64,000 bases of DNA from DASXKD01 sp963734725. GTDB lineage: Bacteria > Actinomycetota > Actinomycetes > Streptosporangiales > Streptosporangiaceae. Location of the stretch: the NCBI GenBank assembly GCA_963734725.1, contig CAVTIX010000011.1, positions 62,001 through 126,000 on the forward strand, read 5' to 3'. Shown here piece by piece: positions 45,001 through 54,180 of the stretch. The translations under genes and the position numbers were made by a program. The stretch's first letter is position 1; every line of letters starts with the position of its first letter. The notes under the pieces are model-generated. The model was not told the DNA's origin. It made no database searches and worked only from the letters and a program-made list of their open reading frames with translations.

Positions 45001-46578
45001 CTATGGTGCGCATGGCTGTGTGGTGGGCGCGGCGGAGGGGGTGCGGATCTGGTCGATGGCCGTGGTGTCGAGGGTGATGAGGGTGGTGCGGCGGCTGGTG
45101 GGGTGGTGGAGCCGGTGGCCGGGGTGCCAGGTGGCGCCGGGGGTGAGGGTGACGGGGGCGCCGGTGGGGGTGGTGGCGGTCAGGGTGCCGGTGTGGACGA
45201 TGCCGTAGCCGGTGAGGTGAGCCAGGCCGGTGCCGGGGTGGGTGCGGGTGCGGCGCAGCTGCCCGGCGAGCACGCCCAGCTGGTGGGGGCTGAGGGTGGC
45301 GAGCTGGGGGATGGTGGCGGCGAGGTGGCGGGTGGCGGGGATGCGCCAGCGCCACTGCAGCCGGAAGGTGATGGCCTGGTGCAGGTCGCGGGCGGCCTGG
45401 GCGGCGGCGGGCAGCTGGGCGGCGGCGGTGGCGAGGGCGGGCCGGGACAGGATGACGGCGGCGGCGGCCAGGGCCAGCCAGCCGGCCGGGCCGCGCCGGA
45501 TCAGGGTGGCGACCAGGTCGCCGAACAGCTGGTACCAGAAGAACCCGGCGGTGGCCAGCAGGACGGCGGCGGCGAGGCCGTTGAGGGCGCGGTAGCCGGC
45601 CAGGGCCCAGTCTCCGGCGGTGAGCGGGCTCTTGCCCGCCAGCGCGGTGATGCAGCCGGGTAACCGAGCCGCGGGCGCGGTGGGTCAGGTCGGGGATGCG
45701 CAGGAGGTCGGCGAGCAGCCAGGAGCCGTCCAGCCCGGTGAACGGGGCCAGGTTGGTGGCGATGGTGACGGCGTTCAGGAGCACGAACCGGTGCACGAGG
45801 GGCGCGGCGGCCGGCCACGGCGCAGCCCACAGCGCGAGGGCGGCTGCAGCGGTGAACAGCCATTCGGCCCACACGCCGGCCGCGGCCTGCATCAGGCGCT
45901 GGTGGCGGGTGAGCAGCAGCGCCCCGGTGGCCTGCGACGTAGAAGGCGGGGGTGCCTAGGTGCAGCCGGATCCCGGCGGCGTCCACCCGCCGCCGGTAGT
46001 GGACCACGACCAGGGCGTGGGCGAACTCGTGGACCGCGACGGCGGCCAGGCCCAGGCCGATCACGGCGGGGATCTGGGCCGGGTGGACCCGCAGGTGCAC
46101 GGCCTGGTGGGAGCGCGAACGCCGCGGCCACCGCTACCAGGCCGGCCGCGGCGAGGAGGATCTGGGCGGCGACAGCGAGGGGGTGGAACAGGTGCCGGGC
46201 GCCGCGGTCGTGGGCGGCGCGGACCAGCCGGCCAGCGCCGTTCCAGTGCACATCGAGCGCGGCGGCGCTGGCCGTGATGCTGCGGCCGGGCTGGGCTGGC
46301 GGGGGGTTGCTGGCCAGGAACCCTTCCTCGGCCAGCTCCTGCAGGAAGGCGCTGGCCGCCTGACCGGGCTCTTCCAGGTGGGCGCCGGCCTGCAGCCGCC
46401 GGCAGAGGTCGGCCTCGGCACCGGTCAGGCCGATGGCCTGACCGGTGCGGTGGTTGACCAGCAGCCGGTAGACGCGCCCCCCGCGGCACGGCTCCTGGTG
46501 AAGCTCCACCCACGAGCCCAGGCGGGGGAACTGGATCTGCGGGGCCGGCCTGCTGCCGGTTGTTGCCTGGATGGTCAT
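45001..46578 (-). CDS. M50-type membrane zinc metalloprotease, frameshifted
   Basis: From ATG 46578 (MTIQATTGSRPAPQIQFPRL, after GGAAGG) the N-terminal soluble part reads RVYRLLVNHRTGQAIGLTGA, then a first helix (AQILLAAAGLVAVAAAFA). After a shift near 46100: GLGLAAVAVHEFAHALVVVH, the HExxH metal site. Further frames give LMQAAAGVWAEWLFTAAAAL, LLNAVTIATNLAPFTGLDGS (second metal Asp), LAALSPHQ-like sequence and a C-terminal HLTGYGIVHTGTLTATTPTG domain ending at 45001. This matches 'putative peptide zinc metalloprotease' membrane proteins linked to peptide processing or export. At least three shifts are needed. Confidence 0.75.
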
Positions 46579-46720
46579 CGCCGAAACGCCTTCCGGTGCG
46601 GGCGGGGGCCGGGCCATGAGGCCCGGCCCCCGCCGGTTCTGCGTGTGGACTATCACCTGGAGTGGCTGTGGGCGTGGTGCCCCGGGCCTGCTAGCCCAGG
46701 ATGCGCCGCAGGACGGAGGC

Positions 46721-46977
46721 TTAGGCCAGGGGTGCGCCGCGACGGCGAGCCGCCGCCGAGGGTGCGCCGCGACGGGATCCTGCCGCCGAGGGTGCGCCGC
46801 GACGGACCCCTGTAGCCGCGGAGGGTGCGCCGCGACTGCGACTTGTCGCCGAGGGTGCGCCGGAGCAGGCCAGCGCGGGTGCCGGCTCGCGGGAGCCGTC
46901 TCGGGGCCAGTGGCGGGGCGGACGGGGACGATCGCCTGCGGGGCCTGCTCGCTGGTAGGGCCGAGATGGGTGGACAT
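46721..46977 (-). CDS. Decapeptide-repeat protein, frame uncertain
   Basis: ATG 46977 follows CAGGAGAGACCC and starts MSTHLGPTSEQAPQAIVPVR. Downstream lie five coding repeats of 30, 30, 33 and 30 bases. In the frame of the ATG they read AAHPRRQDPV-like units and the frame stays open into the M50 gene. In another frame they read SRRGAPSAA units and stop exactly after the fifth (TAA at 46721). In a third they read SRRTLGG. The all-multiples-of-three spacing says the repeats are translated. A peptide precursor processed by the M50 protein is one possibility. Confidence 0.5.
46730..46862 (-). repeat. Five 30/33-bp tandem repeats
   Basis: GGGTGCGCCGC recurs at 46730, 46760, 46790, 46823 and 46853 (the last without its final C). 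The spacer sequences between cores vary while the lengths stay divisible by three. Confidence 0.85.
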
Positions 46978-47379
46978 GGGTCTCTCCTGTCGGTCGGTGT
47001 CGGCGGAACGTGTTTCCGCCGTCGAGTGACAGGCTGCTTCGGGCGGGGTGGCTGCGGGCAGAGGCTCGATTACCCCTTCTGACGCCCAACGGGTGCCCGG
47101 GGTACAACGACCCACAGCCGCCCAGCCGCCGCGTGTTCCGGCCGGAGCTTCCCGCAGTCCGCCACATCAGGGTGGCGGGCGCGGAGCGGCGCAGCCGTCT
47201 CGGCCGAGAGCCGGCCGGGGCGCGGCTGGCGCTCGTTCACGCCTTGCAATCGGCTGGTCTTTGGTGCTGTCCGTCCTGGAGGCTGGTGGCCCCGGCCACG
47301 GGCTGGCTGGCCGAGCCGGGCCAGCGGGAAACGCGGGAGTGGGGCGGCCGGCTCTGGGCGTGGCCGGTCAGCAGGGGAT
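46978..47379. promoter_or_regulatory. Divergent promoter region
   Basis: Lies between the repeat-protein/M50 unit (minus strand) and the AfsR/LuxR regulator (plus strand). No convincing gene. Divergent orientation suggests that the regulator controls the minus-strand unit (inference). Confidence 0.4.
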
Positions 47380-49821
47380 ATGGTGCGGCTGTGGGGGATG
47401 CTGCGGTCGCGGCTGCTGGCAGCGTGCATGGTCTTGTCCCGGCGCTGACGAGTTTCGTCGGCCGGGAATCCGAGGTGGGCAAGGTCGCCGGGCTGCTGGG
47501 GGGATGACCGGCTGGTGACGGTGACCGGGCCGGGCGGGGTGGGCAAGACCCGGCTGGCCGGCGAGGTGGCCCGCCGGGTGGCGGGCCGGTTCGCCGACGG
47601 GGTGTGGCTGGTCGAGCTGGCCGCCGTCCAGGAGCCGGCGCTGGTGGCGGCGGCGGTGGCGGTGGCGCTGCAGGTGCATCAGCCGCCCGGCACCTCCCTC
47701 CTGGAGGCACTGACCGGGGTGCTGGCCCGCCGCCAGCTGCTGCTGGTGCTGGACAACTGCGAGCACCTGCTCGACGCGGTGGCAGAGCTGTGCGGGACGC
47801 TGCTGCCGGCCGCTGATGATGTGCGGGTGCTGGCGACCAGCCGGGAACCGCTCGGTCTGGCCGGGGAGGCCCGCTACCGGCTGCCGCCGCTGGCCGTGCC
47901 CGGGCCGGATCACCTGGCGGAGGCCGGCGCATCGGAGGCGGTGACGTTGTTCGCCGACCGGGCCCGCCAGGCCGACCCGGATTTCGCCCTCACCGGCGAA
48001 TCGCCGGCGCGTGGTGGCGCGGATCGTGGCGCGGCTGGATGGGATGCCGCTGGCGATCGAGCTGGCCGCCGCCCGGGCGGAGTCGCTGGGCCTGGCGCAG
48101 CTGCTGGAGCGGCTGGATCACCGGTTCGCCCTGCTGACCGCCGGCGACCGGAGGGCGGCGCCGCGGCAGCGGTCGCTGGCCGCGACCGTGGAGTGGAGCT
48201 ACCAGCTGCTCAGCGAGCAAGAGCAGCAGGTGTTCCGCCGCCTCGCGGTCTTCCCCGGCCCGTTCACCCTGGACGCCGCGCAGGCGGTCGCCGGGGCCGC
48301 CGCCGAGCCGGCGGTGTTGCACCTGGTGGACTGCTCGCTGCTCACCCCACCGCGCACCGGACCCGGATGGCCGGGCCCGTTACGTGATGCTGGAGACCCT
48401 GCGCGCCTACGGGCTCGAACGCCTGGCCGACGCCGGTGAGCGACCGGAGGCCGCGGCCGCGCTGGCCCGGTATGCGCTGCAGGTGGCCGAGCAGGCCGCC
48501 GCCGCGCTGGAGACCAGCGCCGGGGAGCAAGCCGCCGCCCTATGGCTGGACGCCGAAGACGCCGCCATGCAGCAGGCCCTGACCTGGGCTCTGGACCATG
48601 ACCACGCCACGGCGCTGCGCCTGGCCCTGGCCCTGGCACCCTGGTGGTGGCTGCGCGGCCGCTGGGCTTCCGGCTACCAGTTGCTCACCGCGGCCGCCGG
48701 GCACGCTGCGGCGGGCGGGAAGGCGTGGTGCGCCGCGCAGTACTGGCTGGGCATGCTGACGGCAAACTGGGACGTCCCCACTAGTTTCGGCCACCTCACC
48801 GCGGCCCGGGATGCCCTGGCCGGGCGCGCGCCAGTGCCGCTGCTGGCCCATACGCTGGCCTGGCGCGCCGGAGATCTGGCGAACCTGGACCGCTTTCCGG
48901 AGGCGGCTGAGGAGGCCCGCCGGGCGCTGGCAATAGCCCGCGAGCTCGGCGACCGTCGCCGGGGAAGCGGACGCGCTGTTCTGGCTCGGGACCACAGCGG
49001 CCTACGCGGGCGACTTTCACGGCTGCGTGGCCTGGCTGCGGCAGGCCCAGCGGATCGACCGGGCAGCCCTGCCGGGATGGATCACCCGGCAGGTCAGCCT
49101 GCAACTGGCGGAGGCTCTGGACGAGGTCGGCGAGGTCGCGGAGGCGCAGCAACACGGCGCGGACCTGCTGGCCCAGGCCCGGCAGGCGGGCGCCCTCTTA
49201 CGATCAGGCTGAATGCTTGGTAGTCATGGCCCGGCTCGACCATCTTGCCGGCCGGGCGGCCGAGGCCAGGGCGCATCTGCGGCAAGCCCTTCAGCTGTCT
49301 CCGGAGACCAGCGCCAGCGTGTTCCTGCTCAACTGCCTGCTGGCTGTGCGGCTACCTGTGCGCCGCGGCGCGGCGCTGGCGCTGAAGCCATCACGGTGTG
49401 GGCGGCGTGCGATGCCACCATGCAGGCCGCCGGGTTCCGAGCTGGGGACCTGGCCGCTGAGGTGGAGCGGCGCGAGGACCTCTTGCGGGAGCCCGGAAAG
49501 GCGCTGGGGCCCGAGCTGGCCCGCGCGGCGGAAGAACGCGGCGCCGCGATGACCCCCGCCGCCGCAACCGAATACGCCCTGCTGCTGGTCACCGAAGAGC
49601 CCGGCGAGCACACCACCCCGCCGGGTCTGCCGCAGCTCAGCGCCCGGGAACAAGAGCTGGTCACTCTGGTGGCTCAGGGCCGCACCGATGCCCAGATCGC
49701 CGGGCAGCTGTACATCAGCGTGCGCACCGTCCGCTCCCACCTGGACCGCATCCGCGACAAGACCGGCTGCCGGCGCCGCGCCGACCTGACCCGCCTCGCC
49801 CTGCAAGCCGGGCTCGTCTAG
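47380..49821 (+). pseudogene. AfsR/LuxR-type ATPase regulator, multiply frameshifted
   Basis: A large regulator can be followed through changing frames. LVPALTSFVGRESEVGKVAG, then TVTGPGGVGKTRLAGEVARR (Walker A) and LLLVLDNCEHLLDAVAEL (Walker B). Next come LDGMPLAIELAAARAESLGL, YVMLETLRAYGLERLADAGE and TPR-like helices. It ends with a LuxR helix-turn-helix: LSAREQELVTLVAQGRTDAQ and VRTVRSHLDRIRDKTGCR, to the stop at 49819. Shifts occur near 47505, 48000, 48365, 48955, 49205 and 49370. The domain order is complete, so either the gene recently decayed or the sequence carries indels. Confidence 0.85.
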
Positions 49822-50062
49822 CCTCCCCTGTTCCCGGGGCCCGCAGCGGGCCGGCCGCGTGCTGGCTGCTGGCGCATCCTGGGCGTCCGGCGTACTACCG
49901 CGAGCTGGAGCCGGGGCGGTGCGGGCTGTGGGCACTTTTACCCCGTCGCCTGCCGGGCGTGAAAGGGGTAACCCGGCCTCTGCCCCGGGCATGCCCGGCC
50001 GGCCGACCCTGGCGGTGAGAGCCAGGGCACACCCGCCCGGCCCCGGCAGTCAGGAGCAAGCC

Positions 50063-50287
50063 ATGTTCAACCATCCGCACATCGCCAGCCAGCTCGCCGC
50101 CCAGCGCCAGCGCGACATGCGGGCGCACGCCAGCCAATGGCGGCTGCGCCGCCAGTCCCGCACCCAGCCAGCCCGGCCTCCCGCCGCGGGCACCGCTGCC
50201 CGGCGCTACCGCAGCTGGCGGGTGCGGGCCCAGACCGTGCTGCGCGCGTTCGCCCACCGCCCGGCCTTCCGCCGGCCCGCCATCTGA
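50063..50287 (+). CDS. Small basic protein downstream of the regulator
   Basis: A 74-residue protein from ATG 50063, preceded by CAGGAGCAAGCC. MFNHPHIASQLAAQRQRDMR begins a basic, arginine-rich helical peptide (RRQSRTQPARPPAAG). Similar short MFNHP-starting proteins occur in other actinobacteria; the function is unknown. Confidence 0.65.
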   Translation: MFNHPHIASQLAAQRQRDMRAHASQWRLRRQSRTQPARPPAAGTAARRYRSWRVRAQTVLRAFAHRPAFRRPAI

Positions 50288-50355
50288 CCCGCCGGAGCTC
50301 ACCCCGCTGCCCGCCGCGGGTGGCCGGGTCACCCGGACCGAAAAGGGGACACGCC

Positions 50356-50922
50356 ATGTCCATCGTGATCTGCATCTGGGTAGCTGTCTCGCTCGCCTTG
50401 TGCTTGCTCAGCTTCTTCCTCGGCCGGCTACCGGTCTTCGACAGCCTGCCCCCGTCGCCCTTGGGTGATGCACCGCAGCTGGGTGCCAGATCCAGCCGAC
50501 GACGAGAAGGCTGCCGTGCGCCCGTTCCGGCGGCCGGCAGCCTGACATGCCACCAGCGCCGACCTGGCTGTTCAGCTCAGCCCGATGCATCCACCGGAAC
50601 AGCAGGCCCATGCTCGCCTCTGCTGCAAGGCACTCGTCCGTCGGCGGCTCGCGCAGGCTGGCGGACCGCGCAGGCGGTCGCCGGTTCGGGCCGCATGAAG
50701 TACGCACAGATAGCAGAGGCGCATTACCGCCCCTCGCCTGCGGGCTCCCTAACCCAGAGAGCCGCGGTCTCTGCCCAAGCCCCAGAACCGGACGATCTGC
50801 GCACACGTGCCTGCGCGGGCCAGGCAGTTCAGCTCCGCACCGGAGTCGGCGATCTGATTTCCTACCAGAACGATAGAAAAAGCTCCATCGCGATTGCCAG
50901 CAAGGCGAGAAAGCGTGACTGA
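50356..50922 (+). CDS. Small membrane peptide with unlikely tail
   Basis: ATG 50356 begins MSIVICIWVAVSLALCLLSF, FLGRLPVFDSLPP: one transmembrane helix. After about residue 40 the frame has an unusual composition and probably runs on past the original end because of an indel. The real product may be a 40-50 residue membrane peptide. It follows the 74-residue gene by 68 bases. Confidence 0.45.
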   Translation: MSIVICIWVAVSLALCLLSFFLGRLPVFDSLPPSPLGDAPQLGARSSRRREGCRAPVPAAGSLTCHQRRPGCSAQPDASTGTAGPCSPLLQGTRPSAARAGWRTAQAVAGSGRMKYAQIAEAHYRPSPAGSLTQRAAVSAQAPEPDDLRTRACAGQAVQLRTGVGDLISYQNDRKSSIAIASKARKRD

Positions 50923-51267
50923 GTATTCCACTTTGTGTATAGATATGCGCGCGGATGAGGTACTCATTTCGGCAAATCAGTGTGCGGTTTCTCGCCTGGT
51001 GGACGGCTGCCCTGGCGGGTACCAGCAGCTTGCCATCTTCCGAATCACGGTCTCATCGGCGAAGTTGAACAGGTCCGCCTCGCGCACACCACCCGCCGGC
51101 AATCGCGCCGTGCACGACAGCCCACAGCATCCGCTGCCGGGGCTTGGCCACTCATAGTGGGATCGTGGCCGGTCTCCATTTCGCGGCAGGCAGCGCCCGA
51201 GTCCTCAATCACCGCCGTGCTCCCCCTGGGACTCTTATCGCCGTGGCACCTGGGACTGTCCCGACGT
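50923..51267. other. No supported gene
   Basis: Short frames only. It lies downstream of the GH15 gene (minus strand), whose stop is at 51268. Confidence 0.5.
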
Positions 51268-52626
51268 CTAGCGTGTCCGTACGGCGCGTAGGTAGGCGGC
51301 GTAGCTCCAGGTCAGGTCGCTGACGCTCTTCTCAAAGCCGGTCGTGCCATCGAACTGCTCGCTGAGCCGGTAGTGGTCGCTGTGGAAGATGACCGCCTGG
51401 AGCATCTTGTCGCCGGCGGTCCTCAGTGCATCCCCGGCCGTCGAGGCGTCAGCTGGATTGTTGACTGTGGCCGCGTCTAGTCCGATCTGGCCGAAAAACG
51501 ATCCGGTCAGGTCGTCGTAGGCCGCGGCCCTGCCGCTCTCGAACGCGCGCGCTACGAGGTAGTAGAGCTGGGCGAAGTTCGCCGTACACAGCGCCCACGG
51601 GTGGTCCTTGGTGGGATGCTCCCTGTCCCTGCCCACGTTGCCGTCGTAGGTGTCGCTCGGATAGCGACCGGCCATCGGTCCGAACCCACGCTCCGCGTCG
51701 TCTCGGTCAGCCTCGTTGATCGGGTACGAAGTGGACCCGCCGACGTCATAGACGGCCCGGACCTTGGCCGCGGTCGCCAGGAGCTTGGGGTCGGTGCAGG
51801 AGATCGAGCCGTAGATGCAGGCCATCACGACATCGGTGTTGGGATCGAAGCCGCTGACGTCGGTGAACGTCGGGTCGCCAGCTACTCCCCCCGGGATCGA
51901 GAGGTAGAACCCCTGAGCGTCGTCCGAGTGCGTGTCCAGGGCGTTCTTCAGGCCCTCAAGCGCCGGCTCGAACTCAGCCGGCGGGTGCAGGCCCAGCGTG
52001 TTCGTGTTTTGGACCTCCTCGAGAAATCTGACCTGGGCTGCTCGGGCGAAGAAGGAGGGGCCCTCGACGTCCTCCCACGGTCCGAACATCTGGACGTCGT
52101 TGCGCCAGTTATTGACCGTCTCGTTGAGGCTGCGCTGAGCGACCTGCCTAGCGGTCGCCTTGGACGGGTCGTCGAGGAACGGCCACGCCGCCACGAACGC
52201 CAGGCTCTGCAGGGCAGGACCGTCCTTCTGGTCGGACCAGTCACGGACGTTGCCGTCAATCTGGAAGGCCGCGCGGAAGAAGTGGCCGCTATTGATGGCA
52301 TTGGTCTGGCAGATCTCAGAGAAGGAGACATAGTCACACAGGACCTGGTCGACTCCGCTATTCGGTGGCAAGGATTCCGCGATCTCGACTGCCGTAATGG
52401 CCGCGTCTCGCGTCCAGTGGTGGACGTAGTCCTGATCGGTGACACCACTGAAACTCGGTGAGGCGATTATGCAGCCCGGCTTCGACATCACTCCGTGCTG
52501 GTTGACGAGCACGAGCGCATTGCTCGCGACGTTTGCCTTCATGAAGGCGAGCATCGTCGGGGCGAGACCTGCAAGGTCTACCTGACGGATTGCTGCCTGG
52601 ACTCGCTGGTACTGCAGTTGCAGCAT
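51268..52626 (-). CDS. Glycoside hydrolase family 15 (glucoamylase-like)
   Basis: A 452-residue GH15 enzyme hydrolysing alpha-glucosidic bonds from non-reducing ends (glucoamylase-like). I chose ATG 52626 (MLQLQYQRVQAAIRQVDLAG), preceded by GAGGGGTCCCC. Family motifs: DYVHHWTRDAAITAVEIAES, FGPWEDVEGPSFFAR (general acid Glu, about residue 185) and the C-terminal SEQFDGTTGFEKSVSDLTWS followed by YAAYLRA (general base). No secretion signal is visible from this start, so it may be intracellular. The gene is intact and stands alone. Confidence 0.88.
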   Translation of the reverse strand: MLQLQYQRVQAAIRQVDLAGLAPTMLAFMKANVASNALVLVNQHGVMSKPGCIIASPSFSGVTDQDYVHHWTRDAAITAVEIAESLPPNSGVDQVLCDYVSFSEICQTNAINSGHFFRAAFQIDGNVRDWSDQKDGPALQSLAFVAAWPFLDDPSKATARQVAQRSLNETVNNWRNDVQMFGPWEDVEGPSFFARAAQVRFLEEVQNTNTLGLHPPAEFEPALEGLKNALDTHSDDAQGFYLSIPGGVAGDPTFTDVSGFDPNTDVVMACIYGSISCTDPKLLATAAKVRAVYDVGGSTSYPINEADRDDAERGFGPMAGRYPSDTYDGNVGRDREHPTKDHPWALCTANFAQLYYLVARAFESGRAAAYDDLTGSFFGQIGLDAATVNNPADASTAGDALRTAGDKMLQAVIFHSDHYRLSEQFDGTTGFEKSVSDLTWSYAAYLRAVRTR

Positions 52627-52906
52627 GGGGACCCCTCGATCGACGCGCACACCAAGTATGCGCGGGGTGACAGGACCCGTCCGTGAAGCTGTGCGCCACA
52701 ACAGGAATACCCTGTGGGCTCAGCCGGTCACCGCGATGCATCGACCAGGCCGCTCGGGTCCACCCGGCCGATCCGAAGCCACCAACCGATGCCGGGCCAC
52801 ACCCGCCGCGCTCGTCCGACGATCCACGAGCAGGACATGCGGCTCAGTCCGCCCGCAGCATGGACGGTGAGCCCTCAGCACAAGCTGTCAACCATGACAG
52901 CGTTTG

Positions 52907-53194
52907 TCACTCCTGCGTCCGCCCAGGGCGGCAGAAGAGCGCGACGTCGTACCTACTGTTTACGAAGGGCTCGTGGCGGGCGGAGTAGGAGCGCCAAGGC
53001 CAGTAAGGCCATTCCCCGAACCAGGTGCAGCGGCCGTCGTTACGTATATGCATAATCCACAGGTCCGGTACCTGGCGAGCCCGGTCCCCGTAGCGGGTCT
53101 CAGCCCGCACAACGGCCGTGGCGCCCTGGACGGCCAGAATTTCGGTGGCGAGGCTGAAGACCTCAACCGGGCCTTCCCTGTCCTCATCCCCCAT
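52907..53194 (-). CDS. NTF2/SnoaL-like protein, N-terminally short
   Basis: From ATG 53194 the frame gives MGDEDREGPVEVFSLATEIL, AVQGATAVVRAETRYGDRAR and LWIMHIRNDGRCTWFGEWPY. This matches the second half of a SnoaL-like (NTF2-fold) domain; the first helices are missing. An upstream start at 53305 only adds low-complexity residues. Likely a truncated gene or one with an indel. Confidence 0.6.
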   Translation of the reverse strand: MGDEDREGPVEVFSLATEILAVQGATAVVRAETRYGDRARQVPDLWIMHIRNDGRCTWFGEWPYWPWRSYSARHEPFVNSRYDVALFCRPGRTQE

Positions 53195-53493
53195 CCGCCT
53201 GGTTGGGTCCAAGCCGACGGCAGGCTCTAGCGGTGGCGGCGGGAAAATCGTCCGGGGCCGTGAGCGTCTCTTCGGCGCCAGCGGCGCTGCCGCTGCGCTA
53301 AGCACACCGGGGGAAGATGGGAAGGCTTTCAGCCTGCTGTGCGGCAGTGGTGGTGGCCGGGCTAGCGGAATAAACGACCCGGCCGGTGAATTCAGCTTGG
53401 TAAAGACAGCAGATGATCGGCGGCGTTGCGGTTAGGCGGCTCCGAATTCAATGTGTACGGCGCGCCTAGTCTTTCGCGGTCACGGAGGTTGAG
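53195..53493. other. Promoter region of lsr2; no gene seen
   Basis: Contains no supported frame. The lsr2 ribosome binding site, GGAGGTTGAG, lies just before 53494. Confidence 0.5.
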
Positions 53494-53826
53494 ATGGTCC
53501 AGAAAGTAAGCATCGCGCTGGAAGACGACCTTGACGGCGGCCCAGCGGCGGAAACCGTGCGATTCGGGCTCGGCAGCGCGGAGTACGAGATCGACCTGAG
53601 CAAGAAGAACGCCCGCGCCTTCCGGAAGGGACTGTCGCAGTTCGTCGAGCACGCCCGCAAAGCGCGACGGGCTCCGTCCCGCCGCGCACCACGCACGTCA
53701 GCAAACCGGCAGCGCAGCGGAGACGTCCGGGCCTGGGCAAAAACCCAGGGAATCAAGCTGAGTGAGCGCGGCCGCATCCCGGCCAGCGTGGTCCAGCAGT
53801 ATGAGGCCGCCGCCAACGGACGCTGA
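53494..53826 (+). CDS. lsr2: Lsr2 nucleoid-associated protein
   Basis: A 110-residue Lsr2 homologue, the actinobacterial H-NS-like protein that bridges DNA and silences AT-rich acquired genes. The N-terminal dimerisation part reads MVQKVSIALEDDLDGGPAAE and YEIDLSKKNARAFRKGLSQF. The C-terminal DNA-binding part reads DVRAWAKTQGIKLSERGRIP, though it lacks the strict RGR triplet context, reading SERGRIP. It starts after GGAGGTTGAG. The last 31 bases including the stop are duplicated directly downstream. Its presence among so much foreign DNA is notable. Confidence 0.93.
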   Translation: MVQKVSIALEDDLDGGPAAETVRFGLGSAEYEIDLSKKNARAFRKGLSQFVEHARKARRAPSRRAPRTSANRQRSGDVRAWAKTQGIKLSERGRIPASVVQQYEAAANGR

Positions 53827-53861
53827 ACCAAGTATGAGGCCGCCGCCAACGGACGCTGAAC
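53798..53861 (+). repeat. Tandem duplication of the lsr2 3' end
   Basis: The 31 bases from AGTATGAGGCCGCCGCCAAC through the stop codon occur at 53798-53828 and 53831-53861. The second copy lies outside the gene. Confidence 0.95.
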
Positions 53862-54180
53862 GCCAGATCAGGCCCCTTACGGACTGCGCATTTCCGGCGG
53901 GAGTCAGTGGCGGGCTAACCCAGCCCCAGCTCCCCGCCGCCGAGCACACCGCGATCTTCGCCACGCCGGCTCACCAGGTACGCCCAGCCCGCGGCCGCCA
54001 GGAGCCCACGTACGCGGCAGGGACCGCGGCCTCATCTCCCCAAAGCCCCAGCCAGCCACCCAGCACCCCAAATCCGCGCCCTCGGCGGCATAGAAAGACG
54101 TTGTGCGTGTCGGTTCGTGACGTGAGAACGTCCCCCTGATGCGCTTCGGGCTTGGTGTCCCACGCAGCAGGAGGACGTTC

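Noticed and set aside
44522..45892. A His/Pro/Arg-rich 456-codon minus-strand protein
   Set aside because: Only its first part (about 45620-45892) matches the M50 membrane protein. The rest is the wrong frame of the same gene and its downstream DNA.
46730..46862. CRISPR array
   Set aside because: Five short repeats with a 30/33-base period and no spacer-length unique sequence, located in a coding context.
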